Assembly (NCBI GenBank): GCA_035772735.1
Contig: JASDFA010000016.1
Coordinates: 145,154,501-145,218,500, forward strand
Origin: Datura wrightii
Lineage: Eukaryota; Streptophyta; Magnoliopsida; Solanales; Solanaceae
Direction of reading: 5' to 3'
DNA length: 64,000 nt
The notes beneath the pieces are model-generated. The model was not told the origin of the DNA. It worked only from the letters and a program-made list of their open reading frames with translations, and searched no databases. This document shows positions 21,035 to 30,428 of this stretch, in pieces (position 1 is the stretch's first letter; each line of letters begins with the position of its first letter). The position numbers and the translations under genes were made by a program.

Positions 21035-23401
21035 GTGGACTCATATTTAGAGCCTGAAAGACTATTTCATCGTCAGCGGAGAGAAGCTCTAGAGAGAAAG
21101 CTGCAGTTGCTCAGACAAACAATTATGGAGCAACAACAGAATCCACCAGTAGTACGGGCAATGTTAGTGCCCGAGGAAGTAGCAGCTAGGACGGTTCGCG
21201 AGGTGGCAATCCCACATGCTAACAATGTCACATCTAGCATCCGCAAACCTGAGCCAGTAGGGAGGTTCGAGCTCAAGCAAAACATGGTGCAATTGCTGCA
21301 CACCAGCGGGCAGTTCACAGGTCTCCCTCATGAGGATCCACAGCAGCATCTCCAAAATTTTTTGGAGATAAGTGACACTTACATCCCCATTGGAGTGTCA
21401 TCAGATTATGTCAGGCTTACATTGTTCCCATTATCACTATTGGGAGAAGCCACGAGGTGGTTGAAAGCTGAGCCACCAAATTCTATTACTACTTGGGATG
21501 ATCTTGCAAGGAAATTCTTGATACGATTTTTTCCATCCGGTAAAATAGTAAGACTTAGAAGTCAAATTCTAAATTTTAAACAGAGAGAGGGAGAGAATCT
21601 ATATCAAGCTTGGGAGAGATTCAAGTCCATGTTGCGGGATTGTCCACATCATCATCAATCCAATGATGTGTTGGTGCACACTTTTATAGAGGGTTTGGAA
21701 CCCCACACAAAAATCTTGCTAGACTCAGCAGCTGGGGGACAAGCATTGGAGAAAACTTATGAGGAGCTGTATACCTTGTTAAATCGTATTTCGCAGGGAA
21801 ATCCGGAGTGGAATGTTGATTCGTCAAGAGGAGGAACAAGGAAAGCAGCAGGAGTTCTAGAAGTGGATGGTTTTACAGCTATTGCTGCACAGATAGCTGC
21901 TTTACAGAATCAACTCAACACCCACTTCAGTAACATGACAATGAACCAGACTCAAGCCCCGGTGAATGTAGTGCAGCAGATTTGGTGTGAAGTTTGCGGG
22001 AGTAGTGAGCACTCAACTGAGTGTTGTGGAGCAAATCCTGACTCGGTGAACTTTGTGGGAAATGTACAGAGGAACAACCATCAACAGTATGGCAACAGCT
22101 ACAATTCCAACTGGAGGAATCACCCGAATTTCTCTTGGGGTAGCAACAACAATCAAGGGCAAAGTTTGAGTAAGGGGGCGCAGAGGAATCAAGGAGGGCA
22201 GCAGAACTATCAGGCACAATATAGAAACAACAATGCACCTCCTCCACCACCATCACCCAGTATTGAGGAGATGTTCAAGACAACGATAGCTAACCAAGCG
22301 CAATTGCAGGCTGACTATGTGAAATTGGCAGCCGAGGTAAAGAACAACCAGTTAGCTACTAAGGCACTTGAATATCAATTTGGGCAATTGGCTGGAGCCT
22401 AAAATACCAGGCCTAGAGGAGGACTTTCGAGCGACACAGATCCCAATCCCAAGCAGGTGAATGCGGTGACCACAAGGAGTGGTTTGCAGCTGAAAGAGGT
22501 GGAACCAGAAAGACCACCTCAACAATCGTGAGCAGCAGAAGTTGAGAGGGAGAAAAGTGATGAGAGGGGGAAGAAAAAGGAAGATAAATCAGAAAGACCA
22601 CCACCCCCATTCCCTCAAAGATTAAAGAAACACAAGGAGGAGGCGTGTTTCAAGAAATTCATGGAGGTGCTGAAACAGGTACATATTAACTTACCTCTTG
22701 TTGATGTTTTGCAGGGAGTGCCAAAATATGCAAAGTACATTAAGGACATCGTGGAAAACAAAAGTCGGTTGACTAAGTATGCTACGGTAGCCCTCACGGA
22801 GGAGTGCACTTCCCGGATACAAAACCGTTTGCCCACAAAGCTCAAAGATCCTGGGAGCTTTACTATACAAATTACAATTGGGCAGAGTATTCGAGCTAAC
22901 GGATTATGTGATTTGGGAGCGAGCATTAATTTGATGCCGTCATCGGTATTCAAGAAGTTGGGTCTGGCGAGTCCTAAACCAACAACAGTGATCTTGCAAC
23001 TAGCGGATCGGTCCTTAGCCAGAACTGATGGCATTGTGGAGGATGTGCTGGTGCAAGTGGGCTCCCTTATCTTCTCGGTGGATTTCGTCGTGCTGGATTT
23101 TGAGCCAGACGCAGAAGTCCCATTTATTTTGGGACGTCCTTTCTTGGCGACCGAGAAAGCGCTAATTAATGTAGCTGCAGGGAAGCTAACCATGCAGGCA
23201 CACGACAAGGTGGAAGTGTTCGATGTATATAAAGCCCCCAAGCTCCCGACTATGTACGAGGAACTCTCGGTGATCAATGTGATTGATCGAGGTGATGATG
23301 CGCAGATAAGTGATTCACGAGAGTTATTGGGAAAACCACGAACCGATGTAAGCACTACTGGGGTGAGGACGGTGGTCGAGAAAAAACGTCCATCACCCTA
23401 G
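21035..23401 (+). pseudogene. gag-protease, copy 1d (one frame, two nonsense codons)
   Basis: 788 codons plus stop in one frame, broken by TAA at 22400 and TGA at 22529. Residues about 125-215 form the retrotransposon gag domain (WLKAEPPNSITTWDDLARKF). CCHC knuckle C318-C321-H326-C331. A proline-rich linker and a helical segment (about 405-455) follow. The retropepsin-like protease has CDLGAS at D626 and ILGRPFLAT at 698-706, both typical of Athila proteases. The frame ends where pol would start in an autonomous element. The conserved body begins at a GTG codon, and the nearest upstream in-frame codon series ends in TGA at 21008 without any ATG. Confidence 0.88.
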
Positions 23402-23451
23402 AAGATGACTGAGCTGAATGACGTCGAGCCGCGACGGTAAACCAGGCGCTG

Positions 23452-23469
23452 CACGGGAGGCAACCCGTG
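23452..23469 (+). other. Post-gag-pro hairpin, copy 1d
   Basis: CACGGG-AGGCAA-CCCGTG, a perfect 6-bp stem with a 6-nt loop, 50 bp after the gag-pro stop. Confidence 0.75.
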
Positions 23470-23699
23470 AAATTTTTCTTTGTAAATTGTGAATAGATTT
23501 CTTTTTTTCTTTTTTTTTCTTGATTAACAACAAAATTTTTAGTTTTTATTTTTGCTTTTATTTTTTATTTTGAGTGAAACCTATAATTCTAACCAATTTC
23601 TTGCCGTAAGATAAATTTCAGGTAGAATGGAGGATAAATGTGCAAGGGATCGCAAAGGAAAATTCGAGGTATGAAAAATAATAAAAAGTGGCAAAACAG

Positions 23700-23910
23700 T
23701 GAGCTAGGGCGATGCCTCCGCGTCACGGAGGAGGGCCTCCGCGTTACCCTCCGTGACACGTTGAGGTGTAAATCTGGAATTTTTAAAATTCCAGAACACC
23801 CACGCGACAGCTCCGTGTCACGGAGGGCATGCTCCGCGTTACCCTCCGTGACACGTTGAAGTGTATATCACGACGGGTCACACCGGGTCGCCTGGTGACC
23901 CGCGCGAATT
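23700..23910 (+). repeat. Internal GC-rich dyad array, copy 1d
   Basis: Two related modules (about 23711-23764 and 23811-23865), each holding TCACGGAG and CTCCGCGTTACCCTCCGTGA-type arms, then a GGGTCAC...GTGACCC hairpin at 23875-23901. The words are shared with the LTR U3 hairpins. Confidence 0.7.
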
Positions 23911-24740
23911 TCCCACTTTTAAACCCCGATTCCCCCTCCATTTTCCTCATTTTTCATATCCTCCGCGGCCAACCTCCCAAAAACCCCTTCCCCCTAAATG
24001 TGACACGGACTTAGGCCAAGAATTTCATCGAGTTTTCATCAATTCTTCGAATTCAAGGTATGTTCTTCAATTCTATCTCATTGCTTGTCGATTTTCTTCG
24101 AGATTGAACATGTGATATGAGCTAAACTTGCCCTAAGTAGAAATTAAGCTTAAATTCAATTGAATTATTGTTGATTGATGTTCAGAGTATCATTGTGATT
24201 GCTTGAACTCATTAATTACATAGTTTAATCGAATTTTTGATAACAACATAGCTAGGGCTTGCCTTTGAGTTTGAAATGGAAAAATTTAGTTGAACTAGTG
24301 AAATTCATGCTGGGTTGTACATGTTAAGTGAGATGAGTCGATGTGCTAACTGTTACTATGCTAAAAGACCGACAGTCTCGTGTGAAGGAGATATTGAAAT
24401 TTGCAAGAATTGGGTGAATTGTAGAGGATCATGTAGTTAAATTTTTCTTTTGTTTTCTCCTTGCTAAGTGCTATGGGATAAAATGTTATCAATGGTAATG
24501 ATTGTGCTAGCTGTACGAAGTCTGAGTAGTACACAGAATATATACCGTCGAATTCTCCAAATATGTTAAGCATATTTGTTATGTTTTGTTGTTTGTTTGT
24601 GTAAGTAAGCACGATCTTGCCTTAATGTTGTAATTTTGGCTAAGGACTATGTGTGGGGTATCCTAGCTTAACCCAACCTTAGTCGAAGCAAATTTTAATT
24701 GGCTTAACATTGATCTTGTCTATTTGGGTTGAAAGGAAAA

Positions 24741-25961
24741 ATGGCAAACAGGCAAGACAAGGGAAAAGGCGCATCAACATCTGGTGCCGGAAGAAAAAGA
24801 ATCAGACTGGGCACAACAGTCCCAGCAGCACCAGCGGTTCCAGGCGGCCAATGCCGTCAATACGGAACCAGGTGGATGACAGAGGTGGGGAAGAAGTGGT
24901 ACGCAAAGCACAAGGAGAGCAAGTACTTCCCCGAGGAACACATAGCAAGGGAACCATTGGCACAAGAGTTCCCCAGGATTGTCCAGAGGATCGAGGCAGT
25001 TGGGCTGGACTTCATCTTTGAAGAGCCCAAAGAATGCAACTTGCACTTGATTCGGGAATTCTACGCCAATTAGAACCCGACTCTCAGAAGTCACACCATC
25101 AAAATAAGGGGGCAAATAGTCACTTTTGAGCCCCACCACCTCAATGCTATCTTAGGGGCGCGGGACATAGACGCCCACGTGCTTCGACAGCTGAATATCA
25201 CTCCACCATATGCAGACATCAGACACACCTTGTGTGGAACCCGATCGACGGCTAGGTGGAGCAGACATAAGGAGAGGGGCTACCATCAAACTTTGCCCTA
25301 CTCACAGATGAACAGGGAGGCCAGGATATGGCTGAAGATTGTGTGTTCCTGCCTAATCCCGGGGGTGCATATGACGGATGTAACCCGGGATCGTGTATGC
25401 TTGGTGTACGCCCTGATGAAAGGGCTAGAGATCAATGTGGGGGCGGTGATTATCTCCGCCATGAAGAGAGTCCGATTTCATCAGGGGCACAGATACGGAT
25501 TTGGTGGATTACTCACCACATTTCTGAGGGGCCTAGATATTGAGGAAGAGGCCCTTGACAATATCCCGCAGATGGAGTGGCGGGCCTTAGATGTCACCAA
25601 AACTAAGGCACCCGACACCGCACACGGGCCCGTTCTTACACTTGCCGAGCGACATGCTCGGGATGATCAGTACATGGCTCGCATGTACGAGATGCAGATG
25701 CTCTAGCTGCGGATAGGCGGGAGGCCGGCAATAGAAGAGGAGCTATGGCAGCTCGAGCTAGACTACCCTTTTGGCGAAAATGCCAGGGCTCTATGCCGAG
25801 TGGGGCCAATTTTTGTAGAGCCCACAGATGATGATATCCCCACAGATGAGGAGACACATCGTGAGGACTCCGATGTGGAGTCCGATGATGATGATGGGGA
25901 TGATTCAGACATGGGAGATGAGGCAGCAGCACCTGATGAAGAAGTAGAGTATTTTGATTGA
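24741..25961 (+). pseudogene. ORF2, copy 1d (two nonsense codons)
   Basis: Same 406-codon frame as the intact ORF2 of copy 1b, starting MANRQDKGKG and ending in the acidic tail EEVEYFD. TAG at 25071 replaces a Trp and TAG at 25704 replaces a Gln. Otherwise in frame throughout. Confidence 0.85.
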
Positions 25962-27753
25962 TCAGGGAGTTCCGCCACCCAATTTTTTATGCTATTTTAA
26001 TTTCTGTGAACACTGGGGACAGTGTTTGATATAAGTGTGGGGTGGGAGTAGTTAGGTGCTGGTTGTGTTGTTGTGTTCTGTTCTGTTGTTGTGCATGTTC
26101 TGTTCTGTTGTTGTGCCTGTGGAAAAATTTTGTGACCTTGTGAATTGTGATTGTGAAGTTTTTGTTCTGTATTGTACTTAAATGTGAAACTGTTGTGTGT
26201 TGCTGAATGTTGCTAGCTAATTTTGTACATATTTTTGTTTCATCGAAATGATCTATATTTTTAAAATTTTCTTCAATTCTTAGGTTTCTCGGCATTTGTT
26301 TTCGATTCTTTTACCGAGAATGGTCCCATTGAACCGAAGTCTTAGTTAGTGACCATTCCCTATGATGGATGGATGACGACCGTCTTAAGGGAAATGTAGT
26401 CGTTAGGAGTAGATTTTTTTCATTTATTTTTCAGTTGTTTTCTTTTGTGGGTTGCATCCCCAAAACCTGTAGTTACTTTATGGTTGCGGAATCCTGGTTG
26501 CGTGTTATACATGATATTTGAAATGCAAAGGTGATTCAGATGAAAGCATGCAACTTTGTAAATATGTTGAGATGCCTAGGACATGGAGTCGATTCAGTGT
26601 GATTGAGGCTTAATGTTTGAATTCTTGTAATTAGCTGATTGAAGAGTCTGTGAATACGTCTAGAATTGAGCATGTGCAATAAGTGTGAAGTGAGGTTTTG
26701 TTAGTCCATGCTATTGTGAAGTGTATAGAACTTGCCTGGTGTGTGTACGAAACGAAATGAAGGAGGTGTATTGTAGGAAAGGATGTAGGCATTTCTTTGT
26801 TTTTAACCGAAAGTTTCTCTTTTTCATTATCGTACCCACCTTGATTGTACACCCTAGTCAGCCCGTTGAGCCTTTAGCCTATTATATTTTTTCTTTTGTC
26901 AAAAAGTTGTAAACCGAGCTTAATCCCTTCTTTTCATTAGCCGTAAATTTGATCCAAAACTCTTAAGCGCTTAAGAAGAGAAAATAATTTTCCCAAAGTG
27001 TCAAAGAGTGAGAATGGTGAAAAGAAAAGAAAAGCAGAGTGATGAAAGGGTTGAAGGTGCACTTGTTATAAATAAAATAGAATGAAGGTGTCTGAATAAT
27101 CTTTGTTATTGAGTCAAGTGTGTTTAATAAGATGGGCCAAACTAAAGACAGACTTCAAGAATGGGAGGATGAAGGAAGAAACAATGCCCATGAGTTTGAT
27201 GGGATGTATTGAAAAGGTGCTTAAGGATGCTAGTGGCTATTATTGGCTAGCCCAATATTTAGTAGTTCCGTAGCTTATATTACAACCCGTTAAAGTCCTA
27301 CGTGATCTTACATCACACTTCTTTATATTAGTGGAGTAATACACTAAGGGCAAGCCTATGGTTCATGACATGATGCATGTGAATTCTTTTGGGAAAGAGA
27401 GTGAAATTGTGTTTATATGCCCCTGCATGTAACCATTAGAGTTCATGTGATTAAAAAGGGAAAATTCTCTTGCATTGCGAGGCCACATGCTTGATGAGAG
27501 ATTAATTTTCGTGTCGGATATCTTGATCAGCTGATTTGCATGAGTTTGCCAATATCGAGAGTCGATTCTTAAGTCTAGGAGGTTTTGATGTGTTGAAGGT
27601 CATTGCATTGATAGGACCATGCGTGTTTTCTTGATGATTTGTTGTGTTGAATAATCGGTATGGCCATAGCCTGAATTGTTGAACCAAAGTAGCCAGGATG
27701 GGGTGTAAAGTGCATGAGGTATAAGATTTTTGTTCGGGGACGAACAAGGATTT
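25962..27753 (+). other. Conserved 3' non-coding region, copy 1d
   Basis: Starts with a GTGTGGGGTGGGAG run (26036-26049). Then come the TTCTCGG/CCGAGAA hairpin (26286-26320), GATGGATGGATGACGACCGT (26364-26383), and the perfect palindrome CTTAAGCGCTTAAG (26962-26975). No gene is supported; the short ORFs do not persist between copies. Confidence 0.6.
26962..26975. repeat. 14-bp perfect palindrome, copy 1d
   Basis: CTTAAGCGCTTAAG, also perfect in copies 1f (46971-46984) and 1g (63918-63931). Confidence 0.8.
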
Positions 27754-27767
27754 AAGTGTGGGGTAAG
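27754..27767 (+). other. Polypurine tract, copy 1d
   Basis: AAGTGTGGGGTAAG, directly before the 3' LTR. Confidence 0.8.
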
Positions 27768-29192
27768 TGATCTTGGGCAAATTTATATGCCCAAGTGATA
27801 CTCAAATGTGTCATTTTAGCCTTGTTTATCTATCAATGTTTATACATTCTCATGTGATTTATAATAAAATATGAATTTATACTAACCAACATGATTAGCG
27901 TTGTTTTGCAGGTGAAATATAATTTTGTGAAGCTAAAATGCGTGTTGGGAGAGTTCGGGGTTGGACTCGGATGTTAGCAAAGCACAAAGCATTGGAAGGC
28001 ACAAATTAAAGGGGCTTCGCGATGGAGCCGTGTCACGCTGCCATCACGGAGGCCTTCTGCCTGGATAGGGAATTTTTGGCCAAATTCCAGTGTGGGTGCG
28101 CATTGGGGCCGTGGCACGTTGACCTAGCCCCGCGTTGCACGTCGTGCCACGTTGGGCCTTATTACCTGGATAGTCAATTTCCAGTGAGGCTCCACGTCAG
28201 TGGCGTGTCACGGAGGCAGTGCTCCGCGATGCACTCCGTGACACGTTGCTTGTTATTCCGGGAAAAATTCCCACTAGTATAAATAGAACACTTAGGTTCA
28301 TTTTTAATTATTCTGACTTGGTGGAGAAAGAACGTGGGTTACAAGCAGTTGAGGGGACGAAAATCTCAGGGTTTTTCTCTATCTCCTTCTTCTTTAATTC
28401 AATTGCTTGTATGTTTAACACTCATTTAACGATGTTTAATCCACGAATGAGTGGCTAATTCCTCTTCTTGCTGAGGTTAAGAACAATGGTATTGAAATGT
28501 GATTGTTGATTAAGTTGGTTTTTCATCTTTTCTTCCATGGTTGATCTATTGATTCTTGTTCTTACGGAATTAATGTGTGGCTGATATTAATGTATATCTA
28601 AAAAGTCCTGTTTCACTCGAGAGAGCAAGAAATTGGAAAGTTGTGAATCAATAGGATATGATCTTTTCTTAGTTTGGGAAAATTGAGAATTTATTTACCT
28701 TCAGGATAGAAATATACCTGAAAGTCATATTAGTCAATTAAGGAACCGGTTTTGTATGGCTAGGACATGAATTTCGTTTAATCACTGAAATGTAGGTGGA
28801 CGGTTTATGATTCTTAAGTTGGGTTAAATATGAGAGTTTTAATCCATTGGCAATAGTTCTTGACTAGCAATCGGAGGAAAGATTAACCACATTATATTGA
28901 TAATTTATTTCTTTACATGTTCATTTAACCTAAGCATGCTCACATTCATAGTTCAGACTCACATTAGATATTCGTTTTAGACTTAGCATAAAAATTAGAA
29001 ATCAAAATATCAAACTCTTGTTTCCACTGTTGTCTTCATTGTTAGAGTTAAAATACAGTACACTTGAGTAGATTGTTACCTTATCCCAGTCCCTGTGGGA
29101 TCGATACTTGGCTTACTTAAGCCACTTTACTACTTGTTCGACCACGTGCACTTGCGTGTAGCTTTATACCCAAAGTAGAAAAGCACTGAACA
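27768..29192 (+). repeat. 3' LTR of copy 1d
   Basis: 1425 bp, same length as the 5' LTR. U3 stem-loop at 28204-28245 and TATA box at 28278-28286. A few substitutions separate the pair. Confidence 0.92.
28204..28245. repeat. 42-bp U3 stem-loop, copy 1d 3' LTR
   Basis: Perfect arms CGTGTCACGGAG / CTCCGTGACACG. Confidence 0.8.
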
Positions 29193-29197
29193 GTTAG
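29193..29197. repeat. Target-site duplication of copy 1d, right
   Basis: GTTAG, an exact repeat of 19440-19444. Confidence 0.85.
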
Positions 29198-30428
29198 CTC
29201 AATGAAAACTATCATGTGACCACTTCTCAAGTCATACAATAAACCATAAAGTTCAAGGCTTTAGTTTATTCTCTTTTCCTGATCTCCACCTCTCTAGATT
29301 CAAGCAAGTAGTTAACTCGGGTAAGTCCTAATGTTGTGCTCCATTAAGAAACATTCCCGATGAAGAGAATACAATACAAGCATTAGTATTGGTTAAGAAT
29401 CACTTTGTGCAAATCCTAGTTTGTTAATTCACCATGGTTCCCATAACCCTAGTTGTGGAGGTTTTAGCCTCTCATGATTTTAAGAGAACAATTAGCATTC
29501 ACTGAAGAAAATATAATTTAGAACTTACAATGATGATTTAAAAGTAAAACCACTTGATTATTGCAAAAGATCAATGAAGAACAATGGAAGAATCAATGCC
29601 AGAAACTCTCCAGATGTTGTTCTCAATATTCCCAAATGTCGAGTGCTAGTCAAAAGAATCGAACTGTGTTCTCCTTCTAACTAAAATAATCTAGAAAAGT
29701 ATTTATATAAATAATTAGAAACCTTTTCTAAATTAACAGGGAAACTGATAAACTGTCGTTGTCTTCACTAATGACTTGTACCATGATTGTATGGGTCGTA
29801 CCTCTGCTCGTACAATGTCTGGCAACTTCTGATTTTGGCTAAGTGTTGGAACTTGGTACGAATCGTACAATGATACTATGAGTCGTACAAACCTGTTTTG
29901 GTCTGACCCTGTGAGTTCTGGCATCCTCTGAATAATTTCACGAGTGTCTTGGTACTACTCGTACCTTCCTCCTATGCCTCGTGATTGCATCTCGTACCTT
30001 GAGATCTTTCATTACTCAATCCATATGAACTTTACCATGGCTCCTTAGTATGGGTCATAGGTAGGTATCACGATCCATGGTTGCTACCCGTACCAAAAGA
30101 CTAACCCAGTGCAGCCTCTTATGAATTTTCTATGGCTGCCTTGGTACAGCTCGTACCAAGAGTCGTAACTTGGCCTTTGCCTTAAGCTTATCTTCTGGAC
30201 TTTTCCACGACACTCTATAAGGCTCATACCATGATTGTATGGCTTGTAATGAGATATAAATTTGGCCCTTTTCTACACTTTTTTCACTTCTTATGCATAT
30301 TTCAACTCCGACACCTAATTTTCCTAAAACCAAAGCAAAGGTGCAGCATATCCTTATAAGTACACCTAAGACCATGCTTATTTTCCCAGTTTTAAGCATT
30401 GAAAGTGTTGTAAACCTATAGCACGTCA
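29198..30428 (-). repeat. 3' LTR of element G, second part
   Basis: Continues 19067-19444. A TATA-like TATATAAATA lies near 29702-29712 (minus sense). Upstream of it in element sense, 29770-30245, are repeated GTAC dyads: 29856-29868 (GTACGA-A-TCGTAC), 29951-29965 (GGTAC/GTACC) and 30141-30159 (TTGGTAC/GTACCAA). The end at GTCA before the ACACCCTCAACTTAAG tract is approximate. Confidence 0.55.

Larger units (their letters stand above)
23402..24740 (+). other. Spacer between gag-pro and ORF2, copy 1d
   Basis: Non-coding. It starts with the hairpin block (23421-23469), then a T-rich run, the GC-rich array (23700-23910) and an AT-rich leader carrying AAGGACTATGTGTGGGGTAT (24640-24659), which repeats the PPT-like GTGTGGGGTA word just ahead of ORF2. 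It may carry a second PPT or an ORF2 promoter; this is inference. Confidence 0.55.
19445..29192 (+). mobile_element. Family-1 gag-pro/ORF2 retrotransposon, copy 1d (complete)
   Basis: 9748 bp, bounded by GTTAG duplications, with two LTRs of identical length (1425 bp). This is the best reference copy. The PBS is perfect, gag-pro keeps one reading frame with only two nonsense codons, and ORF2 keeps one frame with two nonsense codons. Non-coding blocks are clear. Between 20893 and 27754 there is no reverse transcriptase, RNase H or integrase in any frame. It sits in the 3' LTR of element G. Confidence 0.92.

Noticed and set aside
22615..23355. 246-aa minus-strand ORF opposite the protease of copy 1d (similar ones at 7586-8041, 51034-51453 and 59820-60284)
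   Set aside because: Antisense shadows of the protease; their conservation mirrors the coding strand.
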